Positions 1 to 7,131 of a stretch of DNA of 11,410 nucleotides are shown in pieces. Each line of letters opens with the position of its first letter. Position 1 is the stretch's first letter. The notes under the pieces were generated by a model, which did no database searches, was not told the origin of the DNA, and saw nothing but the letters and a program-made list of their open reading frames with translations. Position numbers and translations under genes: made by a program. The DNA comes from Deltaproteobacteria bacterium (GTDB lineage: Bacteria; Desulfobacterota; DSM-4660; Desulfatiglandales; HGW-15): the NCBI GenBank assembly GCA_019308525.1, contig JAFDIC010000082.1, positions 1 to 11,410 of the forward strand. The letters are read 5' to 3'.

Positions 1-528
1 CTGGAATTCAGGCTCAGGGTAGTGACCGCATCTTCCTACATCCGCGCTTGCGAGATCATCAAGGAGAATCTGGAGGAGATTGGCATCAAGGTCAATATTC
101 GAGTGACTGAACCGCGGTCCTTGTACAGTGCCTTTATCTACAGCCAGAAACATGACTATGACTGGGATCTGTTTGTACATGGTTCGAATATGAGCCCTGA
201 CCCCGATCATTTTGCACGAACATGGGCCACAATACCACCGGGCCGATGGACAAACAACGGCGCCTTTGGCTGGAAGCATGAGGCACTTCAAACGCTCCTG
301 GACAGGTCGAGGAGGGAGATGGATGAGAAGAAGCGTTGGGAGATGATACAAAGAGCTCAAGAGATGTTTGCGGACGAGCTGGTTGTCATCATGCTGGCCC
401 ATAAGCATGTCGCATCAGCTTATAGGACAGACAAGTTCGTGGGTTGGAAGCCCACGCAGGTGATGTATGGCGCCATGTATCATTCCCTCTTGGCTCTGCC
501 AAATATCTTGTCGCTGCGACCCAAGTAA
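1..528 (+). CDS. ABC transporter substrate-binding protein, family 5 (C-terminal part)
   Basis: The reading frame is open from the first base, so the gene starts upstream and only about the last 175 residues are visible. It is the C-terminal lobe of a periplasmic binding protein of the peptide/nickel class (SBP family 5), which captures a solute and delivers it to the permeases encoded next. The assignment rests on close similarity to the C-terminus of the complete binding protein at 7132-8781. Both share IIKEN/IMKEN..EIGI, the REMDE.KR..M...AQEMFA(D/E)EL block, the (S/Y)AYRTDKF.GW segment, a Y..MY motif and an identical SLRPK ending. The two permease genes follow at once, which is the standard order for such importers. 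The ligand cannot be read from the sequence; despite the usual family name it need not be a peptide. The class is secure and the substrate is unknown. Confidence 0.9.
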   Translation: MEFRLRVVTASSYIRACEIIKENLEEIGIKVNIRVTEPRSLYSAFIYSQKHDYDWDLFVHGSNMSPDPDHFARTWATIPPGRWTNNGAFGWKHEALQTLLDRSRREMDEKKRWEMIQRAQEMFADELVVIMLAHKHVASAYRTDKFVGWKPTQVMYGAMYHSLLALPNILSLRPK

Positions 529-550
529 AGAACCTGTTCGGGACTTGGGT
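519..550 (+). promoter_or_regulatory. RNA hairpin at binding-protein/permease junction 1
   Basis: ACCCAAGT (519-526) and ACTTGGGT (543-550) are perfect 8-bp complementary arms around a 16-nt loop. The loop contains the stop codon of the upstream binding-protein gene. There is no U-run after the stem, so it is not a classical intrinsic terminator. Hairpins at this place in ABC-importer operons are known to stabilise the upstream message or cause partial termination, giving more binding protein than permease. That role is inferred here. A hairpin at 8794-8825 sits at the equivalent junction of the second set. Confidence 0.5.
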
Positions 551-578
551 GTGATCTAAACGGGTGGTCTCCAGTTCC

Positions 579-583
579 GGAGG
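579..583 (+). promoter_or_regulatory. Ribosome-binding site deciding a TTG start
   Basis: GGAGG lies 7 nt before a TTG at 591, and no ATG is available in frame near it. An in-frame GTG at 564 would add nine residues (VSSSGGSRL) but has no Shine-Dalgarno sequence in front of it. The TTG start also gives a protein whose N-terminus matches the paralogous permease at 8933. Confidence 0.7.
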
Positions 584-590
584 AAGTCGA

Positions 591-1568
591 TTGACAGCAC
601 GCTGGGTTATCAAAAGAGTATCCGCGGGTCTTGTAGCCCTTTTTGCTGCAATGGTCTTGAACTTCGCTATCCCCAGGTTGATGCCAGGGACCCCCATTGA
701 TGACGTTTTCACGGGGGGTATCGAACTGACTCAGGATGCCAGGGATGCCCTCCGGGAACGGTTTGGATTGAACGCACCTCTCTGGGAGCAGTTCTGGCGT
801 TATATTGTGAATGGCGCAAGGGGGGACTTTGGACTCTCCTTTACCTATTTTCCTATGCCAGTCTGGGATGTAATAATGCAAGCATTGCCATGGACCGTGT
901 TGGTGTTTGGCTCATCATTAGTGCTGCAAGTGGGCATCGGCTATTTCCTGGGTGTCGCCGCCGCCTGGAAGGTGGGCACCAAGATTGATTCTATTCTTCA
1001 AACATGGTCCATGGTCCTTTTTTCCATCCCTGTCTTCTGGCTGGCAATGGTCTTCCTGTACATATTCGGCTTTCAACTCGAATGGGTCCCCCTGGGAGGT
1101 GTTTTGACGGTAGGAGCCACCTACTCAGGCATTCAAGAGTACGCGATTGATGTGATAAGACATGCTGCTCTTCCCATTGTCGTGCTTACTGTTTCTAGAT
1201 ATGCTGCATATCAAATTATCCTGAGAAATACTATGGTAAGTGTGCTCAAGGAACAATACATTCTTACGGCTGAGGCCAAAGGGTTGAGCTCACGAAGGAT
1301 AAAACATCGTCATGCTGCCCGCAATGCCCTGCTGCCCATGATCACCTACCTTGCTCTAAACATGGCTACTGCCATAGGGGGGTCGGTTTTCGTAGAATCC
1401 GTTTTTTCTTACCAAGGCCTCGGGAAACTCATCTATGATTCGGTAATGAGCCGTGACTATCCCTTGCTTCAGGGATGCTTTTTCATGTTTTCCTTGCTGG
1501 TGATTGTTGCCAATATCGTCATTGACCTTATCTACCTTTATTTAGATCCAAGGATCAGATACGGTTGA
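591..1568 (+). CDS. ABC transporter permease, DppB/OppB type (set 1)
   Basis: This is the first inner-membrane permease of a peptide/nickel-class importer, predicted at 325 aa, a normal length for the family. An N-terminal membrane helix (about residues 11-28) is followed by the conserved AIPRLMPG motif and a periplasmic segment containing RFGL and W(E)QF. Several further hydrophobic segments follow (about 101-125, 139-161, 192-210, 252-270, 295-317). The cytoplasmic EAA loop that contacts the ATPase is at about 228-249 (AEAKGLSSRRIKHRHAARN). The protein ends in the family-typical YLYLDPRIRYG. It starts at TTG 591 on the basis of the GGAGG ribosome-binding site, 62 nt after the binding-protein gene. 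It ends 1 nt before the DppC-like gene, so the two are cotranscribed and probably translationally coupled. By eye it is more than half identical to the permease at 8933-9898. Confidence 0.93.
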   Translation: MTARWVIKRVSAGLVALFAAMVLNFAIPRLMPGTPIDDVFTGGIELTQDARDALRERFGLNAPLWEQFWRYIVNGARGDFGLSFTYFPMPVWDVIMQALPWTVLVFGSSLVLQVGIGYFLGVAAAWKVGTKIDSILQTWSMVLFSIPVFWLAMVFLYIFGFQLEWVPLGGVLTVGATYSGIQEYAIDVIRHAALPIVVLTVSRYAAYQIILRNTMVSVLKEQYILTAEAKGLSSRRIKHRHAARNALLPMITYLALNMATAIGGSVFVESVFSYQGLGKLIYDSVMSRDYPLLQGCFFMFSLLVIVANIVIDLIYLYLDPRIRYG

Positions 1569-1569
1569 G

Positions 1570-2409
1570 ATGCTCAAAGGATTCTGGAGAACATTTAAGC
1601 AAAGAAAAACCGCAGTCTTCGGTCTGGTTGTTGTATTGGTGATGATTTCAGCGGTCATTTTTGCTCCCTTTATCGCGCCGTACGGCCCCAGGGAAAGAAT
1701 AGGAAGTCCCTACGAATCGCCCGGCTGGAAGCATCTATTGGGGACTAATGACATGGGCGTGGATCTTTTTAGCGAACTTCTTTACGCCGGTCGAGTATCC
1801 CTCTTCGTTGGTCTTGTGGCCGCATCATTTCTTGTCTTGACCGGATCAATAGTGGGGATGATATCGGGCTACTTGGGGGGTATTGTAGATAGCATTCTTA
1901 TGAGAATAGCAGACCTGGTCCTCGTTCTTCCCCGTCTTCCTTTGATGGTGGTGATTGCCGCATATCTAGGCCCAGGAATGTGGACAATCATTTTTGCCTT
2001 TTTCATTGTGGGGTGGGCACCTCTTGCCAGACAACTCAGGGCCCAGATTCTTTCTCTCAAGGAGATGACCTTTGTTGAAGCCTCAAAGGCGACCGGAGCA
2101 AGCACTCCCCACATAATAGTCAGCCATATCTTGCCAAATGTATTCGGCATCATTGTCGCAAATTTCGTCATGGATATAATGTATGCCATTTTGGCAGAGG
2201 CCGGTTTGAGCTTTCTTGGACTAGGAGATCCCACTCACAAGAGCTGGGGTGTTATGTTGTATTTTGCGCAGATTCAAGGAGGGTTTTTGCGGGGTGCATG
2301 GTGGTGGGTGTTTCCTCCCGGGCTGTGCATATCTATCGTTTGTTGTTCCTTTAATTTCATCGGAACAGCGATTAATGATCTTTTCGGCTTGAAACTGGCT
2401 AAAAGGTGA
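1570..2409 (+). CDS. ABC transporter permease, DppC/OppC type (set 1)
   Basis: Second permease of the first importer, 279 aa, usual family length. It shows the cytoplasmic N-terminus with QRKTAVFGL leading into helix 1 (about 16-38), the hallmark HLLGTND.G.D motif (55-65), AGRVSL (73-78), further membrane segments and the EAA loop at about 170-190 (EASKATGA...SHILPN). The typical AGLSFLGLGDPTHKSWG block is at 211-227. The ATG is 1 nt after the stop of the DppB-like gene. No strong Shine-Dalgarno is visible, which fits translational coupling to the upstream gene. No ATPase gene follows; the next 237 nt lack any recognisable coding sequence. It is about 60% identical by eye to the permease at 9917-10771. 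Confidence 0.94.
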   Translation: MLKGFWRTFKQRKTAVFGLVVVLVMISAVIFAPFIAPYGPRERIGSPYESPGWKHLLGTNDMGVDLFSELLYAGRVSLFVGLVAASFLVLTGSIVGMISGYLGGIVDSILMRIADLVLVLPRLPLMVVIAAYLGPGMWTIIFAFFIVGWAPLARQLRAQILSLKEMTFVEASKATGASTPHIIVSHILPNVFGIIVANFVMDIMYAILAEAGLSFLGLGDPTHKSWGVMLYFAQIQGGFLRGAWWWVFPPGLCISIVCCSFNFIGTAINDLFGLKLAKR

Positions 2410-2646
2410 AACATATGTTCGATGTAGATTTTCGTTTACAGCACAGCTTTTGTTGCTGGCTCCCAATACAGGGACAACGGCAAAGGGTGAGCGGATCGTC
2501 AATATCGTTCATGGTGCTCGGCAAGAACGCAGCCACAGGGGAGCGTGCTGAGCTGATAAGCGGTAATGCATGGGGAAAACCCTACCCGTTTCAAAATCTA
2601 CCACAACGTTGGAGAATTCCTGGTTAAGGAAGGAGGGTCTGAATCA

Positions 2647-3840
2647 ATGATTGAACTATCCTTGGCGGATCGAATTTCGGAGATCAAATACTCGCCCATA
2701 AGAAGGATCTCTGAAAAGGCGGCGCGACTGGAAGAAAGCGGTAAGAGGATCATTCATTTTGAAAGCGGCCGACCAGATTTTGATACGCCGACTCATATCA
2801 AGGAGGCCGCATATCGCGCTTTGAAGGAGGGCATGGTCCATTACGCCCCGAGCACTGGTATCCCAGAGCTGAGGGAAGCAATAGCGGAGAGCCTTTTACA
2901 GCATAAGGGCGTGAGATACGATCCAGGTTCAGAGATCATGGTGACATCGGGCGGGCAGGAGGCCCTGTTTATTATGTTACAGGCCCTTATAGGCCCCGGT
3001 GACGAAGTTTTGGTCCCTGATCCAGGCTATGGCCCCTTCTACACGTCAATCACATTGGCAGGCGGCACTGCCATCCCCATCCCCTTCAGAAACGAGAAAA
3101 CCATCGCTCCGGATCTGGATGAGGCGAAGCGCCTTCTCAGTGAAAGGACAAAGGCAATTATTGTCAATTCCCCCCATAACCCCACGGGCGGGGTCTTGTC
3201 CTCAGAGGAGGTGGAAGAGACCTGTGAATTCGCCAAAGAGAATAACCTGCTTGTGGTCTCTGACGAAGCCTATGATCGCATCCTCTACGCGGGAAGTGAT
3301 TACCTCAGCCCCGCCTCAGTGCAGGGTATGAAACCTCATGTTGTCATCTGCGGAACCCTGTCAAAAACCTATTCCATGACTGGATGGCGTGTCGGGTACC
3401 TGGCGGGACGGAAAGAGGTGATCGGAGGTGCCATCAAGGTTCATCAAAACGTGATTCTTTCCGTGTGTTCCTTTGCCCAGGCGGGTGCCCTGGCTGCCCT
3501 GAGGGGGCCGCAGGATTGTGTGGATACCATGGTAAAGGAGTATGCTCGAAGGCGAAAGGTAATCCTGGCCGGCATTGCAAGTGCTCCCGGCCTTGGCTGT
3601 CCCATCACTCCCCTGGGTGCTTTTTACGTATTCGTCAAGTATCAAGCGCCTGGTCTGAATTCAGAGGCCTTTTCAGATTTACTCTTGGAAGAGGGGGGTG
3701 TTGCGATTGTGCCGGGATCGGGATTCGGGAATAAGGGAGAGGGCTTTTTTCGGCTTTCCTATGCCAGAGCCCTGGAGGACTGCAGGGAGGGCATGGACAG
3801 GATGGTTCGTTTCATGTCAAAACACATATCAACTACCTGA
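2647..3840 (+). CDS. PLP-dependent aminotransferase, class I/II (fold type I)
   Basis: Predicted to move an amino group between an amino acid and a 2-oxo acid using pyridoxal phosphate in the cytoplasm. The protein has 397 aa, typical for the aspartate/aromatic aminotransferase superfamily. Visible landmarks are GRPDFDTP (41-48), the cofactor phosphate-binding SGGQEA (101-106), NSPHNPTGG with Asn178 (174-182), Asp206 and Tyr209 in SDEAYD, the Schiff-base Lys240 in LSKTYSMTGWRVGY, and the carboxylate-binding Arg369 in FFRLSYA. All key residues are present, so the enzyme should be active. Substrate specificity cannot be read out; aspartate-, alanine- or aromatic-type activity is possible. ATG 2647 is chosen because GGAGG at 2632-2636 precedes it; an in-frame ATG at 2566 would add 27 residues unlike the family. 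It lies 237 nt after the first permease set, in a stretch where I see no gene. Confidence 0.9.
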   Translation: MIELSLADRISEIKYSPIRRISEKAARLEESGKRIIHFESGRPDFDTPTHIKEAAYRALKEGMVHYAPSTGIPELREAIAESLLQHKGVRYDPGSEIMVTSGGQEALFIMLQALIGPGDEVLVPDPGYGPFYTSITLAGGTAIPIPFRNEKTIAPDLDEAKRLLSERTKAIIVNSPHNPTGGVLSSEEVEETCEFAKENNLLVVSDEAYDRILYAGSDYLSPASVQGMKPHVVICGTLSKTYSMTGWRVGYLAGRKEVIGGAIKVHQNVILSVCSFAQAGALAALRGPQDCVDTMVKEYARRRKVILAGIASAPGLGCPITPLGAFYVFVKYQAPGLNSEAFSDLLLEEGGVAIVPGSGFGNKGEGFFRLSYARALEDCREGMDRMVRFMSKHISTT

Positions 3841-3916
3841 TAATACAACCAATTGCTTTTGTTTCATGGGGAGGCTGTACGCGTTTTTGGATGCCATTAA
3901 CCGTGTGATTTTTTTC

Positions 3917-3945
3917 TTGACATGCTGAAACTAACATCATATATC
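3917..3945 (+). promoter_or_regulatory. Sigma70-like promoter for the flavoprotein/ferredoxin genes
   Basis: A perfect -35 box TTGACA (3917-3922) is followed after 17 nt by a -10-like TATATC (3940-3945), within a locally AT-rich stretch. It would start transcription about 130 nt upstream of the flavoprotein ATG. The boxes match the bacterial housekeeping consensus well, but promoter use is a prediction. Confidence 0.5.
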
Positions 3946-3960
3946 ATATATTAAGTTTCA
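3926..3960. repeat. Inverted repeat TGAAACT...AGTTTCA overlapping the promoter
   Basis: TGAAACT (3926-3932) and AGTTTCA (3954-3960) are perfect 7-bp inverted arms, 21 nt apart. They bracket the predicted -10 box at 3940-3945, a usual place for an operator. The same arm sequence recurs as a tighter palindrome at 6510-6535. A regulator-binding role is inferred only. Confidence 0.35.
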
Positions 3961-4083
3961 TCTCCACTCAAGAATTCACTGGTTAGTTGCCGTGTTTAGC
4001 AACAGAGGAAGGGGGAAGGTTTTTGTCAATGAGGCTAGTAAAATCATTCAATCCAAGTAATCAAGCAAAGGAGGAAAAGCTAG

Positions 4084-5805
4084 ATGGCTATTAATACTCT
4101 TACGACCGATGTCCTGGTCATTGGTGCCGGTATTGCCGGTCTGAGGGCGGCGATACAGGCCAGGAGGTATGACCTGGACGTAATCATTGCTGAAAAGAGC
4201 ACAGGAAGAACCAATCTTTCATCTGTCGCAGGAGGGACACAGGGCATCGTGATGAATTACTGGTCCCTTTCCATGCCCACACCTCTCAAGAGCCTGTTTG
4301 AGAGAGGCGTGAAGGGAGGGGCCTGGGCGATCATGTACGGGAAGGACCAGCGGCTGGAGGAAATCAATGCAGTTGAGCAGGTTCCTTACCAGGACGAGCT
4401 GGCGGAGTTTGGTGTGCTGAACCCCAGGGACCAGAAGAGCTACGGTCCACCGGGGAGAATGGGCTGGGCCACGACCGGTCCAATGTGGCACTATGTGCAG
4501 GATATAGGGTGCAAACTTATCAAGTTTTTCAACATTACTGATCTTCTGACGGTCGATGGAGAGGTTGTCGGGGCGGTTGGATTTGATGTAAAGAAGGGTG
4601 ATTTTATTGTGGTAAATGCCAGGGCAGTTGTGATGGCCACGGGAGGTGCCGGGGAATGCTGGGCCCGGAACAACACGCCGGTCCGATCCACGGGCGATGG
4701 GCACGCAATAGCCTATCGCAATGGCGTGGAGATGAACATGATGGAATACGAGAGTTTTGATGCCTGGATCATATCTGAGAAGGGCCAACCCCAGTACTGG
4801 ATTCCACCTTCCTATGCAAGGACCATGGTCAATCTGACCAATGCAAACGGAGAAGATTTCCTGCCAAATTACATTACATTGGGCCCTGATGCCACCTTGA
4901 AGCCTGGTGACCCCTTTCATATCAAGTATGGCACACCGGTGATCGATAACGTAGCGACTATTGCCCGGGCCATGGCGAACGAAGTGTATGAAGGGAGGGG
5001 TGATGAAGGGGGGGTATTGTGTGATTTCAGACACGTTCCCGAGGAAGTATGGATGGCGGAGCCGAAAGGTATCGCAGGTCTTCATGCCATGAGGAACTTT
5101 GACTGGAAGAACAAGCCCATACACATGTATCCGGGCGCGCTGGGTTCCTGGGGTGGTATCAAGATAACGGAGGATTGTTACACCAGCCTGCCGGGTCTTT
5201 TTGCTGGAGGTGAGGTGTCCTACGGGGAGGACCTCAAGTACAGCCTGGTCTTCGGGGTCAGGGCAGGCAGGTCTGCCGCTGAATGGGCGATGAATCGAGC
5301 CCTGGTAAAACCGGACCCCGTCCAGGTCAAAGAAAAGAAGGATCATCTTGACCGGATGATGTCAAGGCCTGCGAGCACTGACGGGGACGCCCGCGCAATC
5401 AGGAAGGCTATACAGGATTTGAGCATGGAGAAATTCGGGGTACTGAAGACAGAGCAATGGCTCCTGGATGGCCTTGAGGAGCTCGCTAACCTGAGAGAGA
5501 CTGCTGACGAAAAACTTTACGCAAGAGACGCGAGGGAGCTTCGATTGGCATGCGAGGTTGACTTCATGTTTGATTGCCAGGAGATGCATGCCAGGGCGGC
5601 CCTGCTGAGGACGGAGACCCGCGGCGTCCATAACCGATTGGATTACCCGTACATGGACAATGATTTGTGGATAAAGGATATAAGGATAAAGAAGGTCAAT
5701 GGAGAGATGAATCTGTATACGGCACCCACCAGGAAAGGGGCGGTGAAGATACCCGGTGGAAGGATACCGATCAAGGGGTTAGCTCCTGGCAAGGGAGTTT
5801 CATAA
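4084..5805 (+). CDS. FAD-dependent oxidoreductase, AprA/FrdA flavoprotein superfamily
   Basis: A 573-aa cytoplasmic-type flavoprotein with no signal peptide. The FAD Rossmann motif GAGIAG is at 14-19, with the acidic ribose-binding Glu37 after it. SSVAGGTQG (46-54) is the flavin-contact loop, ATGGAG (185-190) and TGDGHA (203-208) form the second FAD region, and LPGLFAGGEVS (369-379) precedes the final FAD motif. The helical C-terminal domain has the superfamily signature around ETRGVHNRLDYP (511-522). The fumarate reductase catalytic residues appear to be missing: the HxxMGG histidine position is LGSWGG (353-358), and the NRLG arginine region reads SYGEDLKY. That region aligns better with AprA-type proteins, but the protein is shorter than adenylylsulfate reductase (about 620-660 aa). 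AAAGGAGGA at 4067-4075 supports the start. The ferredoxin gene 12 nt downstream is the likely electron partner. The substrate is unknown. Confidence 0.85.
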   Translation: MAINTLTTDVLVIGAGIAGLRAAIQARRYDLDVIIAEKSTGRTNLSSVAGGTQGIVMNYWSLSMPTPLKSLFERGVKGGAWAIMYGKDQRLEEINAVEQVPYQDELAEFGVLNPRDQKSYGPPGRMGWATTGPMWHYVQDIGCKLIKFFNITDLLTVDGEVVGAVGFDVKKGDFIVVNARAVVMATGGAGECWARNNTPVRSTGDGHAIAYRNGVEMNMMEYESFDAWIISEKGQPQYWIPPSYARTMVNLTNANGEDFLPNYITLGPDATLKPGDPFHIKYGTPVIDNVATIARAMANEVYEGRGDEGGVLCDFRHVPEEVWMAEPKGIAGLHAMRNFDWKNKPIHMYPGALGSWGGIKITEDCYTSLPGLFAGGEVSYGEDLKYSLVFGVRAGRSAAEWAMNRALVKPDPVQVKEKKDHLDRMMSRPASTDGDARAIRKAIQDLSMEKFGVLKTEQWLLDGLEELANLRETADEKLYARDARELRLACEVDFMFDCQEMHARAALLRTETRGVHNRLDYPYMDNDLWIKDIRIKKVNGEMNLYTAPTRKGAVKIPGGRIPIKGLAPGKGVS

Positions 5806-5817
5806 GGGGGGAATGTC

Positions 5818-6159
5818 ATGCTAGAGCAAAAGATAGAGATTGTAATTGATCACAAGAAATGCCTTGGCCAGTCCTGCCTTAATTGTGTTGACAGTTGCCC
5901 GGTGGAGGTGCTTGACTGGGACAGGGAGCAGAAGAAGGTACTGGCTGTGAACATGCAGGAATGCCTGGTGTGCCTGGCCTGTGAAGAGGCCTGCCAGGAG
6001 GACGGGAATAAATGCTTCAGGGTGGAAGGCGCTATCAGGGAGGAATTCAGGCCGTCCCCGATACAGGATATGTGGGCGGGGACCGGGGTGGTGAAACCGC
6101 CCATGGAAGGTTTGCCCGCAGGCAGATCTGATTCCCGTACAGAGAAACTTGGCTTCTAG
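5818..6159 (+). CDS. Two-cluster ferredoxin-like protein, probable partner of the flavoprotein
   Basis: A 113-aa iron-sulfur protein with two cysteine motifs. The first is C15-x4-C20-x2-C23-x3-C27-Pro. The second is C49-x2-C52-x2-C55-x3-C59, with Gln instead of the usual Pro after the last Cys. These predict two [4Fe-4S] clusters. An extra Cys66 may be structural. The first motif has a wider 4-residue spacing, and a C-terminal tail of about 45 residues without cysteines follows the clusters. Both recall AprB, the ferredoxin subunit of adenylylsulfate reductase. The ATG is 12 nt after the flavoprotein stop, behind a G-rich ribosome-binding site (5806-5811), so the pair is cotranscribed and probably forms a two-subunit oxidoreductase that passes electrons through the clusters to or from FAD. 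No membrane anchor is encoded next to it. Confidence 0.88.
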   Translation: MLEQKIEIVIDHKKCLGQSCLNCVDSCPVEVLDWDREQKKVLAVNMQECLVCLACEEACQEDGNKCFRVEGAIREEFRPSPIQDMWAGTGVVKPPMEGLPAGRSDSRTEKLGF

Positions 6160-6184
6160 AAAGCGTCAAGATGATTTGCCGTTT

Positions 6185-6213
6185 AAGAGGGCTCGGGGTC
6201 TTAGCGACCTCTT
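6185..6213 (+). terminator. Possible weak terminator after the ferredoxin gene
   Basis: AAGAGG (6185-6190) can pair with CCTCTT (6208-6213), and an inner GGTC/GACC pairing (6197-6200, 6206-6209) competes for the same bases. Only three T residues follow, so termination would be weak. The position 25 nt after the ferredoxin stop is the main support. Confidence 0.25.
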
Positions 6214-6509
6214 TCCCTGCCGCCTACTGTCCGGGGTCGAGGCTCCAGGAGATCATCGAGCCCCCATTTTCTGATCTCTTGCCTTTCATGGGTATAGGGA
6301 TGTGAAGGTTCTTTTGTGGATTCATAGAGCCACTTTTCAGCCCAAGTGTGAACCAGGATGATGAGACCTTGTTGTTCATCGAAAAACCCGGTTCTTAGGG
6401 CCAGGCGAAGATCCAGCTTTGCGGGAGACAGAGACCGAATGCTGTGCCGTGCTATTGGGGGAAAGAATTCAGCTCCGCCGCCGGGCAAAAAAGTCCGGAT
6501 TGAACGAGA

Positions 6510-6535
6510 ATGAAACTTTCTCCAGGAAGTTTCAT
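6510..6535. repeat. Inverted repeat ATGAAACTT...AAGTTTCAT
   Basis: Perfect 9-bp arms, ATGAAACTT (6510-6518) and AAGTTTCAT (6527-6535), are separated by 8 nt. As RNA the stem could extend to 11 pairs with a TCCA tetraloop, counting one G-U pair. No T-run follows, so it is not a terminator. The core TGAAACT/AGTTTCA is the same as in the inverted repeat over the promoter at 3926-3960, which suggests a shared regulator site. Confidence 0.45.
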
Positions 6536-6646
6536 ACGAGGATAAGTAAGATCGTTCCTGCCAATGCTGAACCCATATCGCGAATTGTTGGGCCGAAACG
6601 CAACGTAGAATTTTTAGGAAGCCATCAAAATTGGGCTTGGCTTTTT

Positions 6647-6675
6647 CTGGTCACTATACCAGGAGCATAGACCAG
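6647..6675. repeat. Bulged hairpin in the intergenic region
   Basis: CTGGT (6647-6651) plus CTAT (6654-6657) pair with ATAGACCAG (6667-6675), leaving a 2-nt bulge and a 9-nt loop. No T-tract follows on either strand. It may be an RNA structure in the leader of the second importer transcript or a chance palindrome. Confidence 0.3.
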
Positions 6676-6902
6676 AGGTGAATCACCAACGATAATGTAA
6701 GAATTTCCTCCACATACATATCAGATCAACTGGGAAAAAGATGGGGTCTAGACGATCATTTCGCCCGGTATTTTTGATCCACGACCGTGTTGTCAACGCC
6801 TTGGCTTATCCTTGGCCATTTCCCCAACAAGTCCACCAGTTTCTATCCGCATATTCGTCCTTTGTATTAGAGCATACAAGAGGATCCAGATTAGGTCGAT
6901 GC

Positions 6903-6920
6903 TGTATTGTGCGAAATACA
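6903..6920. promoter_or_regulatory. 18-bp palindrome, operator-like
   Basis: TGTATT (6903-6908) and AATACA (6915-6920) are perfect inverted arms around GTGCGA. The size and symmetry suit a dimeric helix-turn-helix repressor. A poor sigma70-like pair (TTGTGC 6907-6912, TAGAAA 6930-6935, 17-nt spacer) overlaps it. It lies about 210 nt upstream of the second binding-protein gene. Confidence 0.3.
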
Positions 6921-7131
6921 CAGAAACTTTAGAAAAGGCGAAAATTGTCAGGTGGAGACGTGTGAGAATAGGACAACGATACCAGTGCGATCTCAGAGAA
7001 GGGGAAGATGGGTGCAAAGGCATTGCGGAGAATAAAGTGCCTCTAGTCCAATGAAAGGGGGTGGGAACAATGGCAGGACTCTTTGGATGATAGGTAGTGT
7101 AAAGATAACATCAAAGAAAGGAGGAAGTTCC

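Larger units (their letters stand above)
6160..7131. other. Long intergenic region without a convincing gene
   Basis: This 972-nt stretch separates the ferredoxin gene from the second binding-protein gene. Open frames of 60-97 codons exist on both strands, but none shows a recognisable family or a good ribosome-binding site. It contains a weak hairpin just after the ferredoxin stop (6185-6213), a strong inverted repeat (6510-6535), a bulged hairpin (6647-6675) and an 18-bp palindrome (6903-6920). It most likely holds the promoter and control region of the second importer set, or the decayed remains of a lost gene. I saw no tRNA, insertion sequence ends or CRISPR repeats. Confidence 0.6.

Noticed and set aside
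2406..2627. A 73-codon frame between the first permease set and the aminotransferase
   Set aside because: It starts inside the end of the permease gene, shows no ATPase or other family motif, and has low-complexity, unrelated composition.
2566..2646. Longer N-terminus for the aminotransferase (ATG 2566)
   Set aside because: The extra 27 residues do not resemble the family and the GGAGG at 2632-2636 points to ATG 2647.
4219..5346. A 375-codon open frame on the minus strand
   Set aside because: It lies wholly opposite the flavoprotein gene, whose motifs are unmistakable. The minus-strand product has no recognisable domain, so it is a shadow.
6201..6488. A 95-codon minus-strand frame in the long intergenic region
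   Set aside because: It has no family I recognise and I did not find a convincing ribosome-binding site. It could be a gene relic, but the sequence alone does not support a call.
7051..7131. Longer N-terminus for the second binding protein
   Set aside because: It would bury the signal peptide 27 residues inside the protein. The strong ribosome-binding site and the MRKR signal start both favour 7132.
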